A DNA stretch of 33,226 nt from Planctomycetota bacterium (GTDB lineage Bacteria > Planctomycetota > UBA1135 > UBA2386): the NCBI GenBank assembly GCA_025459175.1, contig JALORC010000078.1, positions 1 to 33,226 of the forward strand. Direction: 5' to 3'. Both the position numbers and the translations under genes were made by a program. Of the stretch, positions 8,697 through 17,688 are shown one piece after another (positions within the stretch are counted from its first letter, which is position 1; every line of letters begins with the position of its first letter). The notes below the pieces were generated by a model. The model had not been told where the DNA came from. It did no database searches and saw only the letters and a list, made by a program, of their open reading frames with translations.

Positions 8697-11600
8697 GTGA
8701 CCGACCCCACCCGAGCCTCGACGCAGCAGTTCGCCGCCGACTTCGCGCGGCTGCCGCAGAGCAAGATCCTGCTCGAGCAGGTCCGGCTCGGCGCGCAACG
8801 CAAGGTCGGTGGCCTGTGGGGCGCCTCGGTCGGCCTGCTGCTGGCCGTGCTGCGCCAGCAACACCAGGGCCCGATCCTGGTGCTGACCGCCGACGACGTC
8901 GACAGCCTGCAGCTCGGCACCGACCTCGCCGCGTTCGGCGTGCGCGCGCACGTGCTGGTGCGCCAGGAACAGGGCGAGGACGGCCTGCCCGATCCGACCA
9001 CACAGAGCGAGCGCCAGCGCGCGCTGCAGTTGCACCAGCAGGACCAGGGGCCGCTGCTGTGCGGCATCGAGGCGATGCTGCAGCCGGTGCCGACGCCGAA
9101 GAGCCTCGACAAGGCGCAGCTCGAACTGCACACCGGCCAGAGCATCGATCGCAACCAGGTGCTGCAGAAGGCACAGGCGGCCGGGCTGCGCCAGGTGCCG
9201 CTGGTGCTCGCACCGGGCGAGTGCAGCGTGCGCGGCGACGTCGTCGACCTGTTCCCGATGGCAGCCGAGGCGGCGGTGCGACTCGAGTTCTTCGACCGCA
9301 CGCTGGAGTCGATCCGCACCTTCGATCCGGGCAGCCAGCGCACCACCGCGGTGCACGAACGCTTCGTGCTCGCCCTCGGCAGCCAGGGCGAGGCCGAGTT
9401 CGGCCCGGTGCTCAAGCACCTGAACCCGAGCCGCACGCTGGTGGTCGCCTACGAGCCGCTGCGCATCGAGGAACGGCAGGCGCGCATCCTCGCGTTCGCC
9501 GCCGAACTGCGGCACCCGATCGGCGAGCTGCAGGACACCCTGCGCCCGTGCGCGCGCCTCGACCTGTCGGCGCTGCCGAGCCACGACGTCGACTACAAGA
9601 TCCTGTCGGCGGGCAGCGCCGCCGGCTCCGGCGAGGCCGATCCCGCCGGCCGCCTGCGCGCGATCCGCGGCGTGCACGGCCGCGTGCTGTTGTTCTGCCG
9701 CAGCGACGACGAACGGCAGCGGCTGCAGGAGATCTTCGCCCACAAGCAGGTCGATCTCGCCGCCGAGAAGGTCGAGCTGCTGCCGGGCGCGATCAGCCGC
9801 GGCTTCCGCGTGCCCGAGCTGCACACCACCGCGCTGTCGAACATCGAGTTCGCCGGCGTGCCGCAGCAGCCGCGGCTGCGCGAACGGCAGGTGATGCCGA
9901 GCCGCGCGATCCAGAGCTTCTTCGAGCTCGGCCCCGGCGACATCGTCGTGCACGCGGTGCACGGCGTGGCGCGGTTCGAGGGCACCGAGCTGGTGCACCG
10001 CGGCCAGGGCACCGAGGAGCACCTGCGACTGTGCTTCCAGGACGAAGTCAAGCTGCTGGTGCCGGCCAGCAAGATCCACCTGGTCCAGAAGTACGTCGGC
10101 AGCGGCGGCGGCGCCCGCGGGGCCGGCAAGGCGCCGCTCGACAAGCTCGGCGGCAAGGGCTTCCAGAAGCGCAAGGAACAGGTCCAGGAGGCGCTGTTCG
10201 ATCTGGCCGCCGAACTGCTCGAAGTGCAGAGCAAACGCGCGCTGGTGCAGCGGCCGCCGTACCCGGCCGACCCGATGGAGCGCGACTTCCTCGACGCGTT
10301 CGCGTTCCGCGACACCCAAGACCAGATGCGCGCCTGGGGCGAGATCCAGCGCGACCTCGAGCTGGCGGTGCCGATGGACCGGCTGCTGTGCGGCGACGTC
10401 GGCTTCGGCAAGACCGAGGTGGCGCTGCGCGCCGCGTTCCGGGTCGCGATCAGCGGGCGCCAGGTCGCCGTGTTGGCGCCGACCACGATCCTCGCCGAGC
10501 AGCACACGCGCACGTTCCAGAAGCGCTGCGAGCCGTTCGGGCTGTCGGTCGAGATGCTGTCGCGCTACCGCACGCCGGGCGAACGGCGCGAGATCGAGCA
10601 GCAGCTCGCGAAGGGCGCGGTCGACATCGTCGTCGGCACGCACCAGCTGCTCGGTGACGGCGTGCAGTTCCAGGACCTGGGCCTCGTCGTCATCGACGAG
10701 GAGCAGCGCTTCGGCGTGCGGCAGAAGGAACGCCTGAAGCAGCTGCGCGCCGAGGTCGACGTGCTGACGCTGTCGGCGACCCCGATCCCGCGCACGCTGC
10801 ACGGCTCGCTGCTCGGCATCCGCGGCATCAGCACGCTCGATGCGCCGCCGCCCGGTCGGCAGGAGGTCGAGACCCGCGTGCTGTTCCGCGACGACCGCGT
10901 GCTGCAGGACGCGCTGCTGCGCGAGCTGTCGCGCGGCGGCCAGGTGTTCGTGCTGCACAACACGATCAAGGAACTGCAGCCGCTCGCCCAGCGCCTGCGG
11001 CAGCTGGCGCCGGGCGCGCGGATCACGATCGGGCACGGCCAGATGACCGAGAAGGAGATCGAGGCGACGGTGCGCGCGTTCGTGCGCGGCGACTTCGACG
11101 TGCTGGTCTCCACCACCATCGTCGAGAACGGCCTCGACATCTCGCGCGCCAACACGATCCTGATCGACCAGGCCGACCACTTCGGCCTCGCCGAGCTGCA
11201 CCAGCTGCGCGGCCGCGTCGGCCGCAGCAGCGAGAAGGCGTACTGCTACCTGCTGCTCGACCGCGACTCGCCGCCCGGCATGGAGGCGAAGGCGCGGCTG
11301 AAGGCGCTCGAGGAGTTCTCGCACCTCGGGGCGGGCTTCGCGATCGCGATGAAGGACCTCGAGATCCGCGGCGCGGGCAACCTGCTCGGTCCGCAGCAGT
11401 CGGGCCACATCGCCTCGGTCGGCTACGACATGTACTGCCAGCTGCTGCGCTCGGCGGTCGAGTCGGCGAAGCTGCAGAAGCCGATCGCGGCCGTGCACGT
11501 GGTCGAGGTCGACGTCGACCTGCGCCTGCAGGCGTTCCTGCCGCAGGAGTTCCTCGCCGATCCGCGCCAGCGCCTGGAGCTGCTGCGCGAGATGGACGAG

Positions 11601-12044
11601 GCGACCGACGACGACAAGCTGCACGAACTCGAGGCCGAGCTGAAGGACCGCTACGGCAAGCTGCCGCCGCCGGTGCGCACGCTGCTGCGCGTGTTCCGGC
11701 TCAAGCACGGGCTGATGGCGATCGGCGTGCACGGCGTGCAGTGGGTCGAGCAGGACCGCGTCGTCGTGCGCCATCCGCCCGGGGTGCCGCTGGGCGGGGC
11801 GTGGATCGACTGCTTCACCGACGTGCGCCCGGTCGAGGCCGGCAAGACCCACCTGATGCTGCCGCCGCTGCGCGCCGGCAAGGCGTGGCAGGCCGAGGAC
11901 GTGCTCGAGTACCTGCTGCAGGCCCTCGGCGGCACGCTGCCGCCGCGGCGCCAGGCGCGGCAGGCGCCGGCCGCGGCCAAGCCGCCGAGCGCGCCGGCGC
12001 GGCGACGGCCGAACGTCGGCCGCAAGCCGCTGCCCTGGGAGTGA
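8697..12044 (+). CDS. mfd: Mfd, transcription-repair coupling factor
   Basis: Mfd removes RNA polymerase stalled at DNA lesions and recruits UvrA for nucleotide excision repair in the cytoplasm. The protein has 1115 residues, close to the usual 1100-1150. Order of parts: a UvrB-like N-terminal region (about 1-390); a CarD-like RNA polymerase interaction domain (about 405-480, FFELGPGDIVVHAVHGVARF); a RecG-type superfamily 2 translocase (about 540-910) with Walker A GDVGFGKTE near 565, a DEEQ box near 665, SATPIPRTLH, and the QLRGRVGR motif near 838; and the C-terminal TRCF domain (about 930-1030), which in known Mfd contacts the UvrB-like part. The GTG start at 8697 is chosen because the sequence before it is low in complexity and unlike Mfd; no strong ribosome site is present. 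It converges with a propeller gene 7 bp downstream. Confidence 0.97.
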   Translation: MTDPTRASTQQFAADFARLPQSKILLEQVRLGAQRKVGGLWGASVGLLLAVLRQQHQGPILVLTADDVDSLQLGTDLAAFGVRAHVLVRQEQGEDGLPDPTTQSERQRALQLHQQDQGPLLCGIEAMLQPVPTPKSLDKAQLELHTGQSIDRNQVLQKAQAAGLRQVPLVLAPGECSVRGDVVDLFPMAAEAAVRLEFFDRTLESIRTFDPGSQRTTAVHERFVLALGSQGEAEFGPVLKHLNPSRTLVVAYEPLRIEERQARILAFAAELRHPIGELQDTLRPCARLDLSALPSHDVDYKILSAGSAAGSGEADPAGRLRAIRGVHGRVLLFCRSDDERQRLQEIFAHKQVDLAAEKVELLPGAISRGFRVPELHTTALSNIEFAGVPQQPRLRERQVMPSRAIQSFFELGPGDIVVHAVHGVARFEGTELVHRGQGTEEHLRLCFQDEVKLLVPASKIHLVQKYVGSGGGARGAGKAPLDKLGGKGFQKRKEQVQEALFDLAAELLEVQSKRALVQRPPYPADPMERDFLDAFAFRDTQDQMRAWGEIQRDLELAVPMDRLLCGDVGFGKTEVALRAAFRVAISGRQVAVLAPTTILAEQHTRTFQKRCEPFGLSVEMLSRYRTPGERREIEQQLAKGAVDIVVGTHQLLGDGVQFQDLGLVVIDEEQRFGVRQKERLKQLRAEVDVLTLSATPIPRTLHGSLLGIRGISTLDAPPPGRQEVETRVLFRDDRVLQDALLRELSRGGQVFVLHNTIKELQPLAQRLRQLAPGARITIGHGQMTEKEIEATVRAFVRGDFDVLVSTTIVENGLDISRANTILIDQADHFGLAELHQLRGRVGRSSEKAYCYLLLDRDSPPGMEAKARLKALEEFSHLGAGFAIAMKDLEIRGAGNLLGPQQSGHIASVGYDMYCQLLRSAVESAKLQKPIAAVHVVEVDVDLRLQAFLPQEFLADPRQRLELLREMDEATDDDKLHELEAELKDRYGKLPPPVRTLLRVFRLKHGLMAIGVHGVQWVEQDRVVVRHPPGVPLGGAWIDCFTDVRPVEAGKTHLMLPPLRAGKAWQAEDVLEYLLQALGGTLPPRRQARQAPAAAKPPSAPARRRPNVGRKPLPWE

Positions 12045-12051
12045 GACGCGG

Positions 12052-14451
12052 CTACAGCGCGCCGACCGTCAGCTCGAGCGCGTTGCTGCTGGTCAGGCGC
12101 ACGATCGCACCGGCCGGATCGAGCTCGACGCCGACGACCTGGCTGCGCACGACGATGCCGGCGACGCCGGGACCGCGCGGCAGGGTGATCGTCGCCGCCG
12201 CAACGCCATTGGCAGGCAGCAGCAGATCCACCAGCACCGGGTCCACGAACAGCCCGCAGCCGGCGGCCCCCAGCGGCAGCGGCACGTTGTTCGGCTGCAG
12301 GCCGACGAGATGCACGGCCAACGACGGAGTCGTGAGGCCGGAGGCCAGCGATCGGAAGGGCGCGCCGGCCCACGGCAGCGAGTCCGACGCCAGCGTCACC
12401 GGACCGGCTCCGCCGCTGCAGCCAGCGCCAGCCGTGGCGAGCGAGGCCGGACACGTGGCCGCCGCTCGCGCGAGACCAGCACTGACGAAGCCACCCGCCG
12501 TGGCGAAGCTGCCGCCGAAGAACACGGTGCCATCCGCGCTCGCCGCGAGGGTCCACACCGACTCGCCCTGCAGGCCGAGCAACGGCCGCCAGCTGGTGCC
12601 GTCGAACTGCGCCAGGCCGGTGGCTGGCTGGCCGAACACGCTGCTGATGGCGCCGCCCACCACGAGGTCGCCGTTGGGCAGGAAGGCCGCGACGTTGAGG
12701 GCCCAATCGATCGGTGCGGCGACCACCGCCGGGACCCAGGCACTGCCGCTCCAGCGAGCGAGCCTCGTGGTCAACGACGGGAAGAAGCCGACGGCGAAGA
12801 CCTCGCCGTTCGCGTCGACGGCGAACCGACGCACGAGATGCGATGCGAATGGCACCGCCTGCAGGACTCCCCCCGAGTAGCGGTAGGTGCCGAAGCCGCC
12901 ACCGACCAGCACGTCGCCGCTCGCCTCCCGCGTCATCGCCAGCGCGTTGCCGGGCGGGGTCAGACCGGTCCACGTCAGGCCATTCCAGACGCCGAGGAAG
13001 GGATTGCTCCCACCACCACCGACCAGCACCTCACCAGCGAGGTTGACGGCGATCACGCCCGGTGCCTGCGCCACCCCGGCGCCGAGCGTTGACCAGGCGC
13101 TGCCGTTCCAACGCGCGACGTTCTGGGCCGATGCGCCGCCAGCACTGCCGAACTCGCCGCCCACCAGCAGGTCGCCGTTCGGCGCCAGCGCCAAAGCCAG
13201 GACCGGACCGCTGACACCGGCGCCGAGCGGCGCGTAGGTCGAGCCGTTCCAGCGCGCGATGTTGTTCACCGCGACTCCGCCCAGCATCGAGAACCTCCCG
13301 CCGAGCACCACCTCGCCGCTCGGCAGCCGCAGCGTGGCGTGCACGATCGGGGCAGCCGGAGCTCCCAGGGCCACCCAGCTCTGGCCGTCGAACCGAGCGA
13401 CCCGAGGGTCGACACCGCCGGTCAGGAGGTCGCCGTTCGCCGCGATCTGGAGGCATTGGACCGAGCCCGGGCCACCGGTCCCGACCGCGGACCATCCCGA
13501 GCCGGTGAAGCGCACCAGCGAGCTGGTGCCGGCATTCTGCGGCGCACCACCGACCAGCAGCTCCCCCGCCCCAGACACCCCCAGCGCCAGATTCACCGAG
13601 GAAACGGGAGGGATGAGCTGGGCCGAGAACTGGAACGCGGTGCCGGCATCGGCGTAAACGGCGAGCCGGGACGGGATGGTCAGTTGGGCGAACACCAGGT
13701 CGCCGCTCGGCAAGGCCGTCATCGCGCCGATGGGCCCGGCCTGTCCGGCCGCCGACCACGCCAGTCCGTTCCAGCGCGCAATCGGCGACACCGTGGAGCC
13801 GGGACCGGACTGCACACCGACCGCGACCAGGTCCCCGTTCGGCATCGGTTGCAGGTGTCGCACGCTGCTCCAGCCGAAGTTCGCGCCCATCGACGACCAC
13901 GTCGTGCCGTCCCAGCGGGCCAGGTTGTCCACCGCCGCGCCGCCGGCGACCGTGAACACGCCGGCCGCGATCAGGTCGCCGTTCGACAGTCGACGCAGGG
14001 CATTCACGCGGCTCGTGGAGCCCTGGCCCAGATCGCCGATCGACGACCAGACGCTGCCGTTCCAGACCGCCAGGTTGCGGACGGTGACGCCGCCGATCGC
14101 CGTGAACGAACCGCCGACCACGAGGTTGCCGTTCGGCAGCTCGGCCATCGCCTCGATCGTTCCCGCTGCGAGCCCACTGCCCAGCGGCTGCCAGGTCGCT
14201 CCATCCCAGCGCGCAATGCGGTTGGTCAGGGTCGCGTCGGCGAGGGTGAAGTCCCCGGCGGCGAACACGGTGCCATTGCTCATCGACTGCACCACGCGCA
14301 CCACGCCGTTCGGCCCGCCAGCCGCCGGGCCGGGTTGCCAGGCCAGCGGACAAGGCCCCTGCCCGACCGCGACCGCTGCCAAATGGAGACCGAGCCATTG
14401 CGGCAGCCCAAGGTAGAGCGCGTGACGACACGCGGATCGCGATTGCTTCAT
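12052..14451 (-). CDS. Secreted ARWDG/ARWNG-repeat propeller protein (paralogue 3)
   Basis: This 799-residue exported protein has a signal peptide (about residues 1-30, ending AAVAVG), about 12 ARWDGTTW/LPNGDLVVGG repeats of roughly 45-50 residues, and the shared C-terminal module (ATCPAS, GAGCSGGAG, LPWAGAPF, AAGCGLFVDP, ending SSNALELTVGAL). It has the same design as the two propeller genes on the other side of mfd, so mfd lies inside a cluster of three paralogues. The ATG at 14451 gives a compact signal peptide; an in-frame ATG nine codons earlier is possible, and neither has a clear ribosome site. No enzyme motif is visible. Extracellular or surface location is inferred from the signal peptide and family type only. 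Confidence 0.82.
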   Translation of the reverse strand: MKQSRSACRHALYLGLPQWLGLHLAAVAVGQGPCPLAWQPGPAAGGPNGVVRVVQSMSNGTVFAAGDFTLADATLTNRIARWDGATWQPLGSGLAAGTIEAMAELPNGNLVVGGSFTAIGGVTVRNLAVWNGSVWSSIGDLGQGSTSRVNALRRLSNGDLIAAGVFTVAGGAAVDNLARWDGTTWSSMGANFGWSSVRHLQPMPNGDLVAVGVQSGPGSTVSPIARWNGLAWSAAGQAGPIGAMTALPSGDLVFAQLTIPSRLAVYADAGTAFQFSAQLIPPVSSVNLALGVSGAGELLVGGAPQNAGTSSLVRFTGSGWSAVGTGGPGSVQCLQIAANGDLLTGGVDPRVARFDGQSWVALGAPAAPIVHATLRLPSGEVVLGGRFSMLGGVAVNNIARWNGSTYAPLGAGVSGPVLALALAPNGDLLVGGEFGSAGGASAQNVARWNGSAWSTLGAGVAQAPGVIAVNLAGEVLVGGGGSNPFLGVWNGLTWTGLTPPGNALAMTREASGDVLVGGGFGTYRYSGGVLQAVPFASHLVRRFAVDANGEVFAVGFFPSLTTRLARWSGSAWVPAVVAAPIDWALNVAAFLPNGDLVVGGAISSVFGQPATGLAQFDGTSWRPLLGLQGESVWTLAASADGTVFFGGSFATAGGFVSAGLARAAATCPASLATAGAGCSGGAGPVTLASDSLPWAGAPFRSLASGLTTPSLAVHLVGLQPNNVPLPLGAAGCGLFVDPVLVDLLLPANGVAAATITLPRGPGVAGIVVRSQVVGVELDPAGAIVRLTSSNALELTVGAL

Positions 14452-14737
14452 GGTCGCGGCATAGGCCGGCACCGGCATTGGGTAACGCGGCAGGACGATG
14501 CTAGCAGCAGGCAGGCTCGACAGTATGGCCGGTCGCCAGCTGCCGCGGGACCGAGGTCACAACGGGGCGGTTGCAACGGTATGGTTGTTGGAGATCAGCG
14601 GCCGGCCAACGGCTTCCACCCGGCGGCCGTCGTGAGGGACCGTCCGATCGCCGACGGAGCATCCGGAATCCGTCAGACAATCACACGCTTCCGGACCGCC
14701 CCGGACCCGAACCAACGCCCCGCCACCCGAGGCCTCC
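14452..14737. promoter_or_regulatory. Divergent intergenic region
   Basis: These 286 bp separate the third propeller gene (minus) from the ELWRTDGT-repeat gene (plus). I see no coding frame with family resemblance, no RNA gene and no convincing promoter hexamers. The only clear site is GAGG at 14729-14732, 5 nt before the plus-strand ATG. Confidence 0.25.
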
Positions 14738-17557
14738 ATGTTCCTGCGTACCATCGCCGTCCTGTCCGTTGCACTGACCACCGCCGCCGCCCAACAACTG
14801 GTCGCCGAACTCGATCCGGCGCCGGCCACGATCGTGACCACGAACGCCCAGCACGCGCTCGCGGGCCCCGGCCACGTGTGGTTCACGGCCGAGGCCCCCG
14901 GCCTCGGCCGCGAGCTGTTCCGCACCGACGGCACGGTCGCCGGCACGTCGCTGTGGCTCGACCACCGGGCCGGCGCCGCCTCCAGCTCGGCGCGCGCGCT
15001 CGCCGTGGTCGGCAACCGGGTCGTGTTCCATGCCGTCAACCCGCTCGCCAACGAGTTCGCGGTGTTCTCCAGCGACGGCACCGCGGCCGGCACCGTGCGC
15101 ATGCACGGTCCGCTCGACCACAACACGAGCGTGCGCGTGCTCGGCAGCGCCAACGGCCGGCTGGTCCTCGTCGACAACCGCGCCAACTGGCGCGTCATCA
15201 CGACCGACGTCAACGCGGGCGGCTCGACGATGATCGGCTCGTTCCTCGAGGTCGGCGCCGCCGTCGAACACAACGGCGAACTGCTGCTGCTCGGCCGCTG
15301 GGACGATTTCGGCCTGTGGGCCAGCAACGGGACCACGCTGTTCGGGCGGCGGCCCCTCGGCGGCATGGCGGTCAGTGGCTTCGCGGCCCTCGGCGGCCTG
15401 CAGTACTTCCTGGTCGATGATCCGACCACCCAGACCTGGCTCTGGCGCACCGACGGCTCGGCGGCCGGCACCATGCAGGTCGTGGCGCTGGGTTCGACGC
15501 AGGGGCAGAGTTCGATCGCGACCTTCGGCGCCCAACTGCTGATCGGGGCCAGCAACGCGCTGTTCGTCAGCGACGGCACCGCCGGCGGCACCACGTTGGT
15601 ACAGCCCGGCTCGTTGACGCGCTCGGTCACCTCGCTCGGCAGCGTCGCGCTGTTCACCCGCCGGGTGGCGGGCGGCATCCAGCAGGAACTCTGGCGCACC
15701 GACGGCACACCGGCGGGCACGCAGCTCGTGTTCGGCCCGCCCCACACCTACCAAGGAATGGTCGCCGCGCAGGGTTGCGCATTCGCCTTCGCAACCGATG
15801 CGACCGGCTTCCATCATCTGCTGCGAACGGACGGTACGGCCGCCGGCACGTGGCTGCTGCCCATGCTGACCCGTCCGGACCAGTCGTCGCTCGCCCCGCT
15901 CGGCGCCAACGCCATCGTGACCGGCGCGCTGCGGCCCCCGTTCGCCAACACCGTCGAGGCCTACGTGACCGACGGCACGGTGGCGGGCACGAGCCAACTG
16001 CTGCAGGTCCAGGGTGGGCCGGGAGTGCGCAGCACCGGCCGGAGCACCGCCGTCGGGGAAACCTTGCTCTTCGTCGCCGAGACGGCGGCGACGGGCAGCG
16101 AACTGTGGCGCACCGATGGCACCGCGGCGGGCACCCAGCTGGTGCAGGATTTCGCGCCCGGCCCGGCCAATGGCATCGCCGAAGTGGTGACGTACCGCGG
16201 CGAGGCCTGGTTCATCGCCGGCAACCGATTGTGGCGCTCGGACGGCACGGCAGCCGGCAGCAGCATCGCGCTGCAACCGGATCCCGCCGCGAACTCTCTG
16301 TTCGGACTGGTCGCCAACGAGGACTGGCTGCTGTTCACGTCGACGAACACTCTGTCGCAGCGGCTCTGGCGCAGCGACGGCACGGTCGGCGGCACGCAAC
16401 AACTCGACGTGGCCGCGCCGTGGCAGTTCTTCCAGAGCTGGCGCCAGCTCGGCAGCCGGACCTTCTACCTGAAGTCCGAGGGCAGCAATCGCCGCCTCTG
16501 GTGCACCGATGGCACCGCCACCGGCACGACGGATCTGGGCCTCGCCTTCGGCATCGTCAGCGAAATCGGCCCGCGGCTCGTGTTCGTGCGGCAGGTCATC
16601 AGCGGCTTCCAACTGGTGTCGACGACCGGTACGGCCGCCAGCACCATCGTGCTCGGCATCCTGCCGATGCCGCCGCAGGCGACCGCTGCCACCGACAGTC
16701 GACTGGTCTGGGCCGACGCGACGGGCGCGGTGTATGCGACCGATGGCCTGCTGCCGCCCGCAGCGCTGCCGGTGCCGATCGTGCGCCAGCCGCCGGTGCG
16801 GGGCGAGACCGCCGTGTATCTGGTCAGCGAAGATCCGGTGGCGGGCCGCCGCCTCTACCGCACCGACGGCACCGTGGCCGGCACCAGCCTCGCCGCGACG
16901 ATCGGCGCGAACACCGCCGGCGCGCTCACCGTCGCGACGATCGGCGCCGGCAACCGTCTGTTCCTGGCCGGCAGCGACGGGGGCAGCGGAAACGAGCCGT
17001 GGATCAGCGACGGTAGCCAGGCGGGCACCTATCGCCTCGCCGATCTCCATCCGAACGGCAACTCCAACCCGGCGTGGCTCGGCACCGCCGGCCAGGTCGG
17101 CTACTTCGTCGCCGACGACGGCCAGCGCGGCCGCGAGCTGTGGAAGGTCGACCTCGGCGCGGTCGGCGCGGCCAACGTGCAACCGTTCGGCGTCGGCTGC
17201 AACGGAGCCGCCGGCGAGCCGCGCCAGTTCGCCGGGAACCTGCCGCGCCCCGGCACCAACCTCTCGCTCGGCATCGATCGGGCGCCACCGTCGTCGTTCG
17301 CGCTGTGGCTGTTCGGCACCGGCATCGGCAACCAGCCCGTCGGTGGCGGCTGCACGGTGCTGGTCCAGGACCTCTACTTCATCCTCTGGAACGTCACCGA
17401 CGCCGCGGGTCGCGCCACGGTGCAGCTCGCCTTGCCGGCGAACCCGGCCCTGATCGGCATGATGGCGACCTCGCAAGGTTCGATGCTCGACCCGCTCGGT
17501 GCGTCGGCGTTCGGGACCTCGGTGACGCCGGGCCTGCTGCTCGTGATCGGCGCCTGA
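14738..17557 (+). CDS. Secreted ELWRTDGTAAGT-repeat protein
   Basis: This 939-residue exported protein has a signal peptide (about residues 1-19, ending TTAAAQ). About 14-15 repeats of roughly 45-55 residues carry variants of ELWRTDGTAAGTQLV (RELFRTDGTVAGT, RLWRSDGTVGGT, RLYRTDGTVAGT). Repeats of this kind occur in secreted proteins of planctomycetes and myxobacteria and are likely propeller blades. The final 130 residues are a version of the shared module: GVGCNGAAG, a PSSFALWLFG core, GGGCTVLV and an end at TPGLLLVIGA. The ATG at 14738 has GAGG 5 nt upstream. The next gene, on the same strand, starts 131 bp later after two small hairpins. A fragment of a related gene is found at 26803-26886. 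Function unknown; surface location inferred. Confidence 0.85.
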   Translation: MFLRTIAVLSVALTTAAAQQLVAELDPAPATIVTTNAQHALAGPGHVWFTAEAPGLGRELFRTDGTVAGTSLWLDHRAGAASSSARALAVVGNRVVFHAVNPLANEFAVFSSDGTAAGTVRMHGPLDHNTSVRVLGSANGRLVLVDNRANWRVITTDVNAGGSTMIGSFLEVGAAVEHNGELLLLGRWDDFGLWASNGTTLFGRRPLGGMAVSGFAALGGLQYFLVDDPTTQTWLWRTDGSAAGTMQVVALGSTQGQSSIATFGAQLLIGASNALFVSDGTAGGTTLVQPGSLTRSVTSLGSVALFTRRVAGGIQQELWRTDGTPAGTQLVFGPPHTYQGMVAAQGCAFAFATDATGFHHLLRTDGTAAGTWLLPMLTRPDQSSLAPLGANAIVTGALRPPFANTVEAYVTDGTVAGTSQLLQVQGGPGVRSTGRSTAVGETLLFVAETAATGSELWRTDGTAAGTQLVQDFAPGPANGIAEVVTYRGEAWFIAGNRLWRSDGTAAGSSIALQPDPAANSLFGLVANEDWLLFTSTNTLSQRLWRSDGTVGGTQQLDVAAPWQFFQSWRQLGSRTFYLKSEGSNRRLWCTDGTATGTTDLGLAFGIVSEIGPRLVFVRQVISGFQLVSTTGTAASTIVLGILPMPPQATAATDSRLVWADATGAVYATDGLLPPAALPVPIVRQPPVRGETAVYLVSEDPVAGRRLYRTDGTVAGTSLAATIGANTAGALTVATIGAGNRLFLAGSDGGSGNEPWISDGSQAGTYRLADLHPNGNSNPAWLGTAGQVGYFVADDGQRGRELWKVDLGAVGAANVQPFGVGCNGAAGEPRQFAGNLPRPGTNLSLGIDRAPPSSFALWLFGTGIGNQPVGGGCTVLVQDLYFILWNVTDAAGRATVQLALPANPALIGMMATSQGSMLDPLGASAFGTSVTPGLLLVIGA

Positions 17558-17571
17558 CGCGCGGCCTCATT

Positions 17572-17607
17572 GGCAGGATTCCTGCCTGAGCCGGCAATGC
17601 CAGCCGG
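17572..17607 (+). terminator. Two consecutive GC-rich hairpins after the ELWRTDGT gene
   Basis: A perfect 6-bp stem with a 3-nt loop (GGCAGG at 17572-17577, CCTGCC at 17581-17586) is followed by a 5-bp stem (CCGGC at 17591-17595, GCCGG at 17603-17607). They lie 15-50 nt after the stop codon. There is no T-tract, so terminator function is only a guess; they could equally be RNA-stability hairpins. Confidence 0.3.
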
Positions 17608-17688
17608 GCGCATCGGGGAAATGGGACGGCCTATCGACGGCGGCCGCAGGTCGCGGTTTGATGTTCGCCCGCCAAGGGAAGCCCGCTC

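Noticed and set aside
8463..11852. An open minus-strand frame of more than 1100 codons opposite mfd
   Set aside because: It is antisense to a clear Mfd gene, rich in Gln, Arg, His and Ala, and has no family resemblance. It is a by-product of G/C-ending codons.
14681..17476. A 931-codon minus-strand frame opposite the ELWRTDGT gene
   Set aside because: Low-complexity Arg/Ala/Gly composition with no motifs; the plus frame has a signal peptide, ribosome site and repeats.
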